The notes: generated from the sequence alone by a model not told the origin. A DNA stretch of 64,000 nt from Gerris lacustris (GCA_951217055.1 OX578283.1:28705427-28769426), one strand, 5' to 3'; positions 23,558 through 34,647 are shown, counted from the stretch's first letter. Translations and numbers: made by a program.

Positions 23558-24486
23558 TGTCTTCCAAATAATTCGAGAAATTATTATTTGTTTTTCAAAA
23601 ACCGTTCCGACCATTTTTATTTAAAGAAAAATTTAATTATGAATGTAAGTCGCTTTCTCTAAACAATAAATTTTCCGAGTATGATAGAGAATGGTTACTA
23701 TCTTAGTAAGCGGAATACGTGAACGGGAACTACGTAAAGGTAAAACAAGACAACACAAAAAAAGTGGAAATAAAGTCTAAATTATCTTATAAAATAATGC
23801 TTTCTCTCGTTTTTATACTTCAATTTTAGAGAAAAAATTTGAGAAAATCGCATTTGTATGAGGGTCATACCTCGAGGCAAAATCAATAGACATACGAGAA
23901 AGGGGACAATAACTAGATTCAAAAAAAAACAATATGTATTTTACAGAATATTTCTAAAATGTAATCTCTCTCAAGTAAGTTGACTAGAGGCGGGACACAG
24001 GAAAATAGTACTTAATTTGCAGACATTTAGCCAAAACCCCGCTTGGCCAAGGATGGAACCATTAACTAGTACACTATAACGCCGTTGCTGAAAAAAAAAT
24101 GTTTTTGTTCCCCCTTTATATTTTAGCGTCTAACTAAATTATAACTTACATTTTCACAAAATCGGTTAGTTTATTATATTTGAATACACCCCCCCCCCCC
24201 TTCCCAAAAAGTCTTATTTGCAAAATAATAGTTAAGACTGATACAAAAGATGAAGGAAATTCCCACAAACACAAAAAGTATATGAGATATACTGTCTGAC
24301 TCCTTCAAAACGTTTTGATAAAAACTAAGAAACATGAGTTTAATTATTATGGATTTTTAACTAACTTATTCTGAACGATCCTATTAAAAGTCCTAACTGT
24401 ACTAAATCTATTAAAGGTTTATATCATAATTATATTCAAAGTATTGAAAGGGGTGTTTCTACAAGTGAATTAAAGCAATCCAATTC
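23558..24486. other. No recognised gene
   Basis: Contains a C12 homopolymer near 24188-24199. Otherwise A+T-rich and unremarkable. Confidence 0.4.
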
Positions 24487-24740
24487 TTAACCCATTCAAT
24501 GTGGGTGGATCCACAGTGGATCCAAGCCCTCGCTTTCAGCCCTCTGTAGCTCTATTCTCCGTGCCTCGAGTAGAACCATCTTGCAAGGCTCTGTCAGGCC
24601 CGCTCTCGTTTGTATCCACAGTGGATCCAAACTTTTATTTTTATTTTTTATTTATTTTTAAATTAACTTTTAAAATTGTTTAGACTATATACAGTCACTA
24701 AGGTAGGTTCATGAATTGGATTACGCATTGAATGGGTTAA
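24487..24740 (+). mobile_element. piggyBac-like MITE with TTAA duplications
   Basis: The 246-bp element 24491-24736 is bounded by TTAA on both sides (24487-24490 and 24737-24740). Its ends are perfect 11-bp terminal inverted repeats, CCCATTCAATG and CATTGAATGGG. TTAA target duplication with ends beginning CCC is the hallmark of piggyBac transposons. Internally the motif TGGATCCACAGTGGATCCA occurs near 24506-24523 and again near 24604-24620, plausible transposase-binding subterminal repeats. No transposase is encoded. The 60-codon frame inside is incidental. Confidence 0.85.
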
Positions 24741-25105
24741 CGGAGTCAGAGCTATAAGCAAAAATAGTGTATTGTAATTATTCCTCTATTACATTAAAAA
24801 ATTATAAAAACTCAAAAAATATTAATCTTCGAACAATGAATGACCAATCTTTAGAAATATAAGGAAATGTACTATAATATAGTGTATGTATATTCTAACT
24901 GACTTTTTGACTTTTAATGTAACCCAAAGCTATTTAAAAACAAAACAAAAAGTTTTTTTTAATTTTAAAAAGTTAGAGCCCACATATTGCTTTAAATCCA
25001 TTGAGAGAAATGCTTAAAAAGTTAAAATAAGTTGGGGCTATTATTAATTTTTAAAACGATAGCAAATACTTTAAATGAGTGAACGAACCATTGTAAATTA
25101 AACCA
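24741..25105. other. No recognised gene
   Basis: A+T-rich sequence. Confidence 0.4.
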
Positions 25106-25106
25106 C

Positions 25107-25189
25107 TTGCAGCTGGTAAAGGGCTTATTAGTGATAATTTACATATTCTTTTATGATATCATTACTAATAAGGCCTACACCATCTGCAA
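25107..25189 (+). ncRNA. miRNA-precursor-like hairpin candidate
   Basis: Arms 25107-25137 and 25157-25189 fold into a roughly 31-bp stem with small symmetric internal mismatches and a loop of about 19 nt. Paired blocks are TTGCAG, TGGT, AGG and CTTATTAGT. The size and mismatch pattern suit a pre-miRNA on either strand. A small foldback transposon remnant would look the same, and nothing in the sequence shows expression. Confidence 0.3.
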
Positions 25190-25225
25190 CCAGAACTGTT
25201 TTCTTCAGTGTATACACATACACAC

Positions 25226-25229
<4 letters not shown>

Positions 25230-25298
<69 letters not shown>
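25230..25298. repeat. (TA)n microsatellite
   Basis: About 34 TA repeats, preceded by a short CA run (25213-25228). Confidence 0.95.
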
Positions 25299-25300
<2 letters not shown>

Positions 25301-25650
25301 TAGAGGAATGCATTTGTATACAAAGATCTCAAGTAATTAAAGTTTAAAATTGCTCTATAAGTTTATAATTGCACTAGGGAAATGGTTTGCGACATCGCTG
25401 TGAGAGAACTAAGAACAAAAATTACATTTATCGTTCTTTTTTTTTTAAAAAAAAAACAGTTGAATTATAATTGCCTTCTTTGGATTACTTTAATAACAAG
25501 CAGTAATACATCTAGGCATGCAATTTAAAAATTGTAATTTAAGTTGTAAACTTGATGTATTTTAAGTTTTCTAATTCTGTTTTTTCTACTACTATGTTTT
25601 TTAATGAATAGTTAAATGCTTTAATTAGTAAGACAAATTGCTCTGCTTTA

Positions 25651-25711
25651 GCTTCCAAGCATACTGAAATTAACGGGAGCATGAGGATAATATTAAAGAA
25701 CGACATATCTT
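25651..25711 (+). repeat. Family K, 5' piece of an interrupted copy
   Basis: A mutated head hairpin, GCTTCCAAGCATACTGAAAT, leads to AAGAACGACATATCTT. The copy continues at 26089 after the inserted tRNA-unit monomer. Confidence 0.65.
25699..25711 (+). repeat. 13-bp target-site duplication, left copy
   Basis: AACGACATATCTT, identical to 26089-26101. Confidence 0.85.
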
Positions 25712-26088
25712 AATTTATAATCAAATTATAATTACTATTTATAAAGGGAGACAGACAGAGATAAATAGACTTCAGCGCCGGGACTCGAACCACGGACCTC
25801 CCCCTCATATCCAGTGTGCGGGAGCTCTAACCAATTAAGCTACACTGAAGAATACTTTCCTCTGACGATATCGATAGGATACCTAATCCCGAATTAAGCT
25901 TTCAAATGTTTCTACAAGTCTTAGAAGTCAACAATCGACAATTGAACTGGACTGAGAAATACGCTTGTAATTATAAAGTACTCAATTAGTACCTGTACTT
26001 AGTACAATCAATTAGAAATTCAATTTTTACAAGTTATTGGTAGTATTCATACTACGAAACGTTTAAATTTTAATTAAAATCAAATTAT
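25712..26088 (-). mobile_element. tRNA-unit family monomer inserted in a K repeat
   Basis: One complete unit in minus orientation with the tRNA-like module at 25771-25849. Both outer ends carry the same ATCAAATTATAA sequence, so the copy has short terminal direct repeats, as expected if it derives from a tandem array or circular template. It interrupts a K repeat and is bounded by an exact 13-bp duplication, which defines its ends and shows it moved as a unit. Conserved landmarks are TACTACGAAAC, TACTCAATTAGTACCTGTAC and AAGCTTTCAA. Confidence 0.85.
25771..25849 (-). tRNA. tRNA-like module of the monomer
   Basis: The minus strand has a 7-bp acceptor stem (TTCAGTG/CGCTGAA), an A box around GTAGCTTAATTGG and a B box GGTTCGAGTCC. 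The anticodon region contains CTGGATA but is expanded and does not fold into a normal 5-bp stem with 7-nt loop. This is a decayed tRNA-like sequence, not a working tRNA. Confidence 0.5.
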
Positions 26089-26101
26089 AACGACATATCT
26101 T
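26089..26101 (+). repeat. 13-bp target-site duplication, right copy
   Basis: AACGACATATCTT, matching 25699-25711. Confidence 0.85.
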
Positions 26102-26510
26102 TATGTCTACGATTTCATACATCCAAAGACAGAACTGTTCATACATCCAGTGACTGTCTTTCAGTGTGTCCGTCTACCTTTTTGTGAACGTCTATATCTT
26201 AAACTGGTAGTGGAATTTTAATTATATTTGGAAGGTAGGTCCTATAATTAGTTCATTATTGGCCCCTTATTAATTTATTAACCTCCTTCAGCCATGGTTT
26301 CCGCATGCGAAAAACATGTTTTTATTAACATCTATATCATTAAAGGTATTCTCCCGATTTTGAAGAAATTTTAATGGTTTGTTGAAAGTAGCCCATAGAA
26401 GCATATTGATTTCAAACGCTTGTGTATATTTAATATTGAATAAAAATAAGTGTGACCCTACTGGGTACCAAAACAGATCTAAATCTAATTCCATCCATTC
26501 TTATCACAAA
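26089..26510 (+). repeat. Family K, remainder of the interrupted copy
   Basis: Resumes family K with the ATGTCTACGATTTCATACAT block. It then shows a GTGAACGTCTATATCTTAAA block and 'TCATTATTGGCCCCTTATTA', followed by divergent sequence. It is an old, diverged subfamily B copy. Confidence 0.55.
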
Positions 26511-26799
26511 TTTTAATTAAAATATATATTTTTCAAACTAATCTGATTTGAATAAATTTATACAGTATATGAGACTGGGGAAACATTGAACCGCAGACAT
26601 ATACGAGACCTCGTATATTGAGACGCTAGATGCACAAGTGTATGGTAAGCCACGTATGGCGCATTACTGCCATGCCTTGCTTTCCTCTAATTGGGTGCCC
26701 TGAATTAGGTTTGGCCCACGGATAATTTTATATAAATTTAAACCTTTCCCGCTCATTACTTCCTCTCGTTCATTCATAGAACCTATTTATTTTTAGTTT

Positions 26800-27540
26800 A
26801 CTTACTAAGTCGGATCCTCTTTTATCTTTTGGTGTCGAGGTAGACTACAAGATTTCCACCCTCTTCTGTCCATGGACGTGGAGAAGGTGCGAGCACCTTT
26901 TAGGGACATTCCTTTTTGAGCCAAGGAGGATTGTGATGTCTATCCAGGCTGTCCTCGTTCTCCCTCTGGAGCCTTTTCCTCTCACATCTTGCTTTATGGG
27001 CTCTTTGGGGAATACTTTCATTACTCATCTTATTTACTTGTCCTTCCCATTGGGATTTGAGAGTTTTCGTCTGTCAGCGTTGCAGGATGTATGCCCAACC
27101 CCAATCTAATGGGGGAGTTCCTTAAATTTTTTCATGCCACCTTCCTTACTTAGATAGTGTATTTCAGTTGCTTAGATTTGGCTCAGGGTTTACTTTGTCA
27201 ATGCCTGTGATTTGCAATCGTATATTAGTGTGGGTACGTAAACAGTATCGAAGGTAATCTTCTTCGTCTTTTGACTTACTTCTGGTTTTTCTGATGAACC
27301 CTCTTTTCATGGCATAGAATAGTCTTCCTATATAGCAGCTATTCTCGCTTCCAGCTCTCCCTCACACTTGCTGTCTGCACTCGCCATCACTTCTAGGTAT
27401 TTAAAGCTATTTACCTGTTCTAGCTTCTCTTTGCGACGGTGTTCCAGTGCTCGAGTTTCTGCCTCGAAATTATTATGGACTTGGTTTTAGCGACATTAAC
27501 TTAGAAGCCTCCATAGATTCGAGCTCTTCCGTCTAGACAT
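26800..27540 (-). pseudogene. Endonuclease-RT retrotransposon C-terminal region, decayed
   Basis: Minus-strand translation in shifting frames gives SSNFEAETRALEHRRKEKLE then QVNSFKYLEVMASADSKCEG and ELEARIAAI, which is the FKYLGS...E...RI segment of RT thumbs. Next come KPEVSQKTKKITFDTVYVPTL and IYDCKSQALT (equivalent to LxYGxExW), then IQATEIHYLSKEGG and HTSCNADRRKLSNPNGKDK. It belongs to the same broad RT group as 22550-23450 but is a different copy with different 3' sequence. Several stops are present. Confidence 0.65.
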
Positions 27541-28362
27541 CCATTTTTTTTATTGTTAGTATCATTCATATTGTGAAACACGTATAACTTCGTTATACTT
27601 TATTTATACGCCCAGTACCAAATAGAACGCGAGTTATGACAATGTGTATAAAAAATGGAATTATATTTAAAAATATTTAGCCTTTTAATTAAATATGACA
27701 AAACTCCAAATCTGATATTGTATTCTTGGGATCTAAAGATTTTATATTTATAGAGTAGAGAGTTGCGTGTTAGAGATGAATGAATGGATGTAGAATTAGA
27801 AGCGTGGGCTGAATGTAGCGAGGCTGAGAGTCATCTAAACTCACGGGCCTAGTTTTCTGTCGTTTAATTCATTGCTCCTCATCCTATTCATATATTTTCA
27901 TTGCTTTTAAAACCAACTTGTTCTTTCCTCGTTTGTGAACGCTTTGTCTTCTCACTAGTCACGTAAATAGTCTATTTTTAAACTAAAAAAAATAGTTGTG
28001 TGTAATAAAAACGTAGTTACAAAAAGAGTATACCATTAGCTTTATGTCTATCTTTTACACATTTCTTTTTTCAGAAAGATAAATATCAAGATTGTATCCA
28101 AAATTATATACACGTTGTTCACAAAGATTACTCTGATTAGGGTTCATTCTTCTACGGCCAAATGGGTTCATAAATTAATCTAATGGTTGCCAGGTTTTAG
28201 CTGCTAACATAAAATATCAGATTAATAATTTTTCCACTAAATCTCTATAATCTCTTAGTGTTTAGTTTGTATCAATTGCAGTTTTCAAGAAATATAACTA
28301 GAACTCAGGATTTTTTGCTTTTTCATCGTTATGATTTTTTTTGTCAATTTATTTGTTATAAA
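27541..28362. other. No recognised gene
   Basis: A+T-rich sequence without an identified element. Confidence 0.4.
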
Positions 28363-29003
28363 AAAAAGCAAATATTCACGGCAATAGAACTAGACTGAGA
28401 ATTAACGCTTATAATTATAAAGTACTCAATTAGTACCTGTACCTAGTGCAATCAATTAGAAATTTAATTTTTTAAGTTTTAGGTAGTATTCATACTACGG
28501 AAAGATTCAATGTTACTTTAAATCAAATTATAATTATCATTAACTACGGGAGACATACAGAGAAAAAAAGATCCCAGCACCGGGACTTGAACCACGGGCC
28601 TCCTACAATATATCCGTTACAGGCGCTCTTACCAACTGAGCTATACCGGAGAATGATTTTTCTCTGTCGTTACCGATACAAAGTCCCGAATCCAAGCTTT
28701 CAATCTTTTCTACAAGTCTAGCAAGCCAAATATTCACGGCAATACATGTATTTTATATATATATATTTATATAAGTATAATATTATATGATGGAATAAAG
28801 AGAATTTAATTTAATTTAATTTAATAGATCTAGACCGAGAATTAACGCTTATAATTATAAAGTACTCAATTAGTACCTGTACCTAGTACAATCAATTTGA
28901 AATTCAAATTTTTAAGTTTCAGGTAGTATTCATACTACGGAAAGATTAAATTTTACTTTAAATCAAATTATAATTATCATTAACTACGGGAGACATACAG
29001 AGG
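28363..29003 (-). mobile_element. tRNA-unit family, tandem dimer, minus orientation
   Basis: The first unit runs from AAATATTCACGGCAATAG (28370) to the same sequence at 28728, with a tRNA-like module at 28572-28650. The second unit starts at 28728 but is interrupted after GGCAATA by an A+T-rich insert (about 28745-28832). It resumes at CTAGACCGAGAATTAACGC and stops at CATTAACTACGGGAGACATA. It then flips into an inverted segment. Confidence 0.75.
28572..28650 (-). tRNA. tRNA-like module of the dimer
   Basis: The minus strand shows a good A box (TAGCTCAGTTGG) and B box (GGTTCAAGTCC). The anticodon arm contains an insertion (ACGGATATATT) and is not canonical. Confidence 0.5.
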
Positions 29004-29071
29004 TGCATAGGGGTCTATTTTTCTCCGTATGTCTCCCGTAGTTAATGATTATTATAATTTGATTTAAACTA
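29004..29071 (+). mobile_element. Inverted 3' end of the tRNA-unit dimer
   Basis: TTTTTCTCCGTATGTCTCCC to TTTGATTTAAA repeats, on the plus strand, the 3' terminal segment of the unit. With the preceding minus-strand segment it makes a hairpin with arms about 28961-29001 and 29021-29066. Confidence 0.75.
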
Positions 29072-29183
29072 AAATATTTCTATGAAAATTGGACAAAATA
29101 AATATTCTATGGAAACGTTAATTATAATCATCCTTTAAATTCCTTTCATTCATTAAATACATTTGTTGAGGGTCAAAAAATTA

Positions 29184-29421
29184 ATTAAACCCTTTAACCT
29201 ACAACAAAATTATAAATCGGTACAAAAGTATATGTACAAAATTTTTTAAAAAATCAACAAATAAAATAGCTTTAATGTAGGTACATATCAAGGCCTTTAA
29301 AATGATATACGACACATATTAAAAAAAAAAGTGGTCACGTGACACGGCGCACGGGAAAAAGTTTACTCTTATGTTCTCAGCATGTAGGATGAACTAATGA
29401 AATAAAATATAATCAATTTAC
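29184..29421 (-). repeat. Repeat family C, copy 1
   Basis: Reverse-complement counterpart of 50829-51052. Shared blocks are AAACCCTTTAACCTACAACA, CAAGGCCTTTAAAATGATAT and 'TTCTCAGCATGTAGGATGAA'. It lies beside a K head fragment on the same strand, as at the second locus. Confidence 0.65.
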
Positions 29422-29495
29422 CAGATATTTGTTAATCGATGCTGTAAAAAAGGCAGATTTTTTTTCATATCTGTCAAAATTATTTTGTTGGAAAA

Positions 29496-29755
29496 TGGAA
29501 GCAGAAGTTTGAAACTTATATAGGGCCTACAACGGGCTAATTATGGCCTACCAATAAAATTTAATTAAAATCCGAGGAGTAGGTAGTCTTTAAGATACAA
29601 TGTTGGTTTGTAAATATTGAGAGACAGACACGGAAAGTTTTCTTTGTTGTAAAACGAATTTCTCTCTTGGAATTTTCTAAATAGGAGACATAAAAATACT
29701 CGTTCTTCGAAACGGTCAAATAGCTTCCGTTACCTTCGATAAGCTCGGAAGCAAA
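29496..29755 (-). repeat. Family K repeat, 5' half
   Basis: On the minus strand it has the head GCTTCCGAGCTTATCGAAGG and GTAACGGAAGCTATTTG, then the subfamily B blocks down to 'GCCCGTTGTAGGCCCTATAT'. The 3' part is replaced by other sequence. Confidence 0.65.
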
Positions 29756-29759
29756 ATAC

Positions 29760-30785
29760 CTCATTTCCTTTTACCTGCAAGACTACTTTGTTGAAACTAG
29801 TGTTTTTACTAGTATTCACTTTAGAATCTCAAGAGAACTAGAATTCTCTCTCTTGTAATACCTTTCTAGCTAAAATTTTCATCTTTTACTACTATAAAAT
29901 ACCAAGAAAATATTAATTTTGTTTTACCTTTTTACTTGCTTTTTTTTTGGTTTATACCTTGCCTAGACCTTTTCGATATAAAAGAGGAATCTTTTCTCTT
30001 CCATATATGACTTAACCCTCTGCCGCCTTAGTAATCCTTGCTCGCTTCCCTCTCCATCCCCAGCCCACCCCTTACAAGAAAAAAGCGAGTAGATGGTGAA
30101 CCTGTAAAAATTTCATAACTAGAAAATTCTTCTTATATAGACTTTTCATAAACATCTTGCTGGCGAGATAAGATTTTTCATATCTTCATCCCCTCCCGTT
30201 ACTGTTGTATAAAAAGATTCAATATATATGTATTAAAAATTATATATGGATATTATGTGTTTGGTTTATTGGGAAATTTATGCATTAACATAAATATCTT
30301 GACTAAAAGTTTCATATTATATTTTTTCATTTATTCTATTGAATACCTTACTGTCGTGTATATTTAGGAAGTATTTAATTTATTAGTTAATATTTTATTC
30401 ATAATTATATATAAAATTTTTTTTTTTATAGTTAAAATGTTGTTAAGTCAAGTAAGTAATATTATTTCTAAAGATCGTTCACGGATAAAGTGGAAACCTA
30501 AATAAACGTAATCATTCTTAAAAATGGGATTAAAGATTAGATAGGTGACATACATATTTTCGGTCCAAGGTGTCGAGATCACTAGGTAAAATAAAATGTT
30601 CTTATAATTATACCTAAAACTATTCTTACATCTTGATCCTGTTTTAAAATTTTGTTAATTATTATATTGAAAATAATAACTGAGATTTTGGAGCGAAGTT
30701 CCTTATGGCACGTTTTGGAGACCGGGAGTGAATCCAAAAAAACGATCAAAATCACCGTCACAAAATCATAGTCACGCAAAGACTC
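29760..30785. other. No recognised gene
   Basis: A+T-rich sequence. A G+C-richer CCTCTGCCGCC/CTCCATCCCCAGCCC patch occurs near 30015-30075. Confidence 0.4.
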
Positions 30786-31240
30786 ACGAAATCTACCGAT
30801 GACGATAACTTGAGTATAAGATCACCGAGTTCGTTGAAGTTTGGTACACATGTTCATTTTACCAATGCCCAGGCTGAGTTTGTTGGAAAACTTTATCCGC
30901 CCAAGCGTTCACACGCAACGCTCGCGTAAACGTAAGGTTCAAAAAGACGGGAAAAAATGTTATTATGGAAGCCTGTTACTTGACTTGTTTATTTTTGTTA
31001 TATGTCAAAATGTCACTTGGTTTTGTAAATATCGAAAATATAATCACAGTCTTGTTAAAAGTAAAATTGATCTGTGCTTACGCTTATTTCAATATATAAG
31101 GTACATTATTATAATACTGTGTATTTAATCCAAAAAAAATTCTAACTTCACTTATTTAATGAGACAAACAACGTTTTTAAATATTTTGTTTTAGTAAAAC
31201 GACCCCGACACTGTTATGAAGTGATAATGATCGTTAAATT
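30786..31240 (+). repeat. Family K, subfamily A fragment with insertion
   Basis: Shows ACGATAACTTGAGT, 'CATTTTACCAATGCCCAGGC' and the GTTCACACGCAACGCTCGCG inverted-repeat block. It then resumes near 31140 with 'AACTTCACTTATTTAATGAG' and TATGAAGTGATAATGATCG. About 190 bp in between is foreign to the family. Confidence 0.6.
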
Positions 31241-31670
31241 TATTAAAGTTGACCCAAACGTTTAAAATAAATAAAACAACGTTTTTACCGATATCTTCCG
31301 TTCTAACGTATAACGATTTTAATCAAACTTCTTACACATAGTCTAAAGTACAATTGAAACAGGCATGTAAAATTTCAACCGGATTCAAGCAGAAGATTTA
31401 GAGTAGGGAAGAGATATATTTTATAATATTTTTAATTAATAGGCCGGGTAGGTAGAAGCAGTCCTATTTCAATCAAACATCCTTTAACAAACATACTCTT
31501 TAAACTATAAACTCATCATGATCAACTTTTTTCTTATATTCAATATATATTTATAGTAAGACGCTTGCTTTAATGATACAAATAATGATTTTCTTTTAAT
31601 TTTTCCTTAACTCTTGCTAGGTACAAACAGTTCGTTACTTTTAATTTTGTCTCTTTTCTAACTTCGCCCT

Positions 31671-31788
31671 GTATAAGTAGTTAGCAATGTACACGTATTT
31701 AGCAGTGTGATTTTATAATTTACATTTAATGAAAAATGTAAGGAACTTCGTTCCTACCGGGTGTCCCGCGACACCACACGTATTTTTT
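31671..31788 (+). repeat. Hairpin-bearing repeat, copy 1
   Basis: Nearly identical to 42248-42372. It starts GTATAAGTAGTTAGCAATGT and ends with two adjacent hairpins: GGAACTTCGTTCC and GTGTCCCGCGACAC. The pair of G+C-rich hairpins at the end suggests an element terminus. Confidence 0.75.
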
Positions 31789-32159
31789 AATACAGTCAGT
31801 TAATGTTTAGGACTGTAAAATTGTCAAGTTTTACTCAGAGTATTTCAAGTGAATGCCACTAAATCTCTGTTTGAAATATTAATTATGTTGATTCATGATA
31901 CCTGAAATGTTAAGTTAATAAATTTCTTCATTATGCGAAAATGCGCTGCATAAATTAGTGTACCACTTTATGTAATTTATTTTAATATTTAATAGTTCTA
32001 ATTGTCTTTTCCAGTTTCATCATATCTCGCCCCTTATCATTGTCAGTGGGAAATGTTTTTGGCGCAGTGACGTATCTCGAGTGACATACATCATAATTCC
32101 CATATATCATTTGAGTAGGGAGAGTGGTAGGTTATGTAGCATGTTATAATGTATATAGG

Positions 32160-32195
32160 TATAAAAGCGAGTTTAAGATAACCTATCCATCATTG
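32160..32195 (+). promoter_or_regulatory. TATA box with initiator-like motif
   Basis: TATAAAAGC at 32160-32168 is followed about 30 bp later by ATCATTGTG, a spacing suited to a core promoter. No ORF follows. It may be a degraded LTR promoter rather than a gene promoter. Confidence 0.25.
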
Positions 32196-32249
32196 TGTAA
32201 GCCCTAGTGCATTAGCTAGTCACTACTGACAGCGCCTGCAGTCCCTATC

Positions 32250-33150
32250 CCATCTGCTTGCGCCTTGAAATGTTTTCTTGGCCATTTTTCCACGGTTTTT
32301 CACTGCTCATTTCTCAATGTCATTGTCAACTCGGGTTTTTTCCTCATCTCTTGACAGTGAACATGTCCTCCACTTCACTTCAACTACTAAATTGACCGAG
32401 TCCATGCATTAAAACATGACTTTCAAACACCCTAAAGAAATAATTTAAATCGTACTACAAAAGCTGCTCAAGTGCTCTAACATTGTTGCTTCGACTAAAA
32501 TTTTGTTGGAACTTACCCATAGTTATAAAAACTTTCAAAGTCCATAACAATCTAGACAAAATATGTCACTCCACCAAAAGTTGTTGAATGTAAGAGTAGA
32601 AATAATAAAGAAAAAGAGTCATTATAAAGTAGAGATAGAATTTTAAACCCGTCTCTAAAATTTAATCCTTAGGAAGTTTAAATTAAATCTCAGTCAGATG
32701 TAAACCTCTGACTTAACTCCTAAACTTAATCTTAAGCTGTTAATCCACTATAATCATGACCGTGAGTTCCACACAGCTCTGATGGATACGAACGCAATGA
32801 AACTTCGGTGAGCACGTCTGCTTCACATTGTTGTGCGATCGTCGCGTCGGCTGATAATGCCGAAAGAATTACTCAATACATTTTGGCGTGTTATATCTTA
32901 GAAGATAGTAAAATTCCTTCTCGTTTTTCTTAGACAAATTGTATAACAATAGATGTAGGTATACTTTAAATTGAATGGAATAAGTCCGGCATTCGTAACC
33001 GGACTTTGTGGGTACCTATCCACGTTAGTATTTAGTATTTAAATCTTTATCTGAATTGTTATACTGACACTTCTTATAATTAGGGTCAGTAGTCCTCGTT
33101 TTCGCCTGCGGACTACGGACAACATTCCTGCGCTTGTAGTGCCACATTCA
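32250..33150. other. No recognised gene
   Basis: No ORF content or repeat member recognised. Confidence 0.4.
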
Positions 33151-33189
33151 TGTCTTTCTGTCTGTAACACAAGTGTTTTCTGAAAGTAC

Positions 33190-33890
33190 CAGAACAAAAA
33201 ATTTTAAATTTTATGTGAAATAAAACCAAAAGGAAAATTACAGGGAACCAACAATAAATCATACTTAAAAACTAGAGGTTATTATTTTTTTTTTTTTTAT
33301 TTATTTGTTTTTTGTTTTTTTCATGTGGGATTTTAAATGAAAGAGTAGGACGTCTTGAGTACAAATATGTATTTGGTTTCGTTTTTGTACCCATTTATCT
33401 TTGCACCATGGGTCCTTGAAAATTGCGTTTATCGTGTCCCCTTCTCTATTTTGTAAAAAAATCATGTCTTTGAGGAATTTTTCATACGTCACAAATATTA
33501 TGAGAAATTCCCCCCCCCCCCCCCCCTCTTCACAAATCTTAAAAATGTATTATCTAAGGAACGGATTGGGCTAGATACTTTGTACTAGTTTTATTACGTT
33601 TGGACATTATAAACGGCTAAATAAACTTTAAAGGGACGCCATGTTGATTTGCTTGGGCCTATTACGCTGGCTAACGTACTCGTCGTATGAGTTAAAATGT
33701 CTTTGGCTCCTTTGTGCGTATACAGAAATATTTTGTAAAAAGGTTTTTTTACAATACAATATTTTTAATTTATTTATAAATCAATACAATTTGAAGGCGC
33801 TGCAAAGACACTTGGCTTCAGCTCTAGTTATTTTATTGTCTCGGGTTTTTTATTTTGTTTTTTGGTGTCATGTGCAATTAACATCTTGAA
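33190..33890 (+). repeat. Repeat family D, copy 1
   Basis: Matches 51440-51860 in the same order: GAGGAATTTTTCATACGT, a C-rich tract (a C16-17 homopolymer at about 33511-33527), TATTATCTAAGGAACGGATT, GGGCCTATTACGCTGGC and GGCTCCTTTGTGCGTATACA. The first part also resembles 48400-48580. The frame at 33641-33889 lies inside and is not treated as a gene. Confidence 0.55.
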
Positions 33891-33900
33891 ATAATTGTCT

Positions 33901-33925
33901 TTTTTTTTTTTTTTTTTTTTTTTTT
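33901..33925. repeat. T homopolymer
   Basis: A T run of about 25. Confidence 0.9.
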
Positions 33926-34154
33926 AGCTATTTTAAGTCAAAGGTGAAATAGCGGTCTCACAGACCGATGTGCCCACCTCAGGGTTAATAATGTTTCTCT
34001 TTATTTATTTTTGATTATAAGCAAGTAAACTTAAAAATACGAAAGTATGTATAATATAATACATACTTGTACAAACATATTATAGAAGTAAATTTCCGTT
34101 AGAAGTAATATTTCCTTTAAAAGAACTATAAAGGAAACGTATATAGATATTAAA

Positions 34155-34166
34155 TATTCCTAATTG
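34155..34166 (+). repeat. 12-bp direct repeat, left flank of the tRNA-unit array
   Basis: TATTCCTAATTG, identical to 41097-41108. Interpreted as a target-site duplication. Confidence 0.8.
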
Positions 34167-34226
34167 TTAATTTAAATCAAATTATAATTATTATTAACTA
34201 CGGGAAACAGACAGTGAAAAATACAC

Positions 34227-34298
34227 TCCTGTGCCGGGATTTGAACCACGGGCCTCTATATTTCCAGTATAGCGCTCTTCCATCTAAGCTACGCAGGA
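34227..34298 (-). tRNA. tRNA-like gene, array minus copy 1
   Basis: 72 nt, sequence as in the plus copies (see 35321-35392). Confidence 0.5.
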
Positions 34299-34575
34299 GA
34301 ATGATTTTTCACTACCGTAATCGATAACTAGTCCCGAATCCAAGCTTTCAATATTCATATACATTTAGACAGTCAATATTTATGACATTAGAACTAAACC
34401 AGAATTAACGCTTATAATTATAAAGTACTCAATTAGTACCTGTACCTTGTACAATCAATTCGAAATTCAATTTTTTTAAGTTTTTGGTAGTTTTCATACT
34501 ACGGAAAGTTAAATTTTAATTTAAATCAAATTATAATTATTATTAACTACGGGAAACAGACAGTGAAAAATACAC

Positions 34576-34647
34576 TCCTGTGCCGGGATTTGAACCACGG
34601 GCCTCTATATTTCCAGTATAGCGCTCTTCCATCTAAGCTACGCAGGA
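34576..34647 (-). tRNA. tRNA-like gene, array minus copy 2
   Basis: Identical to minus copy 1. Confidence 0.5.
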
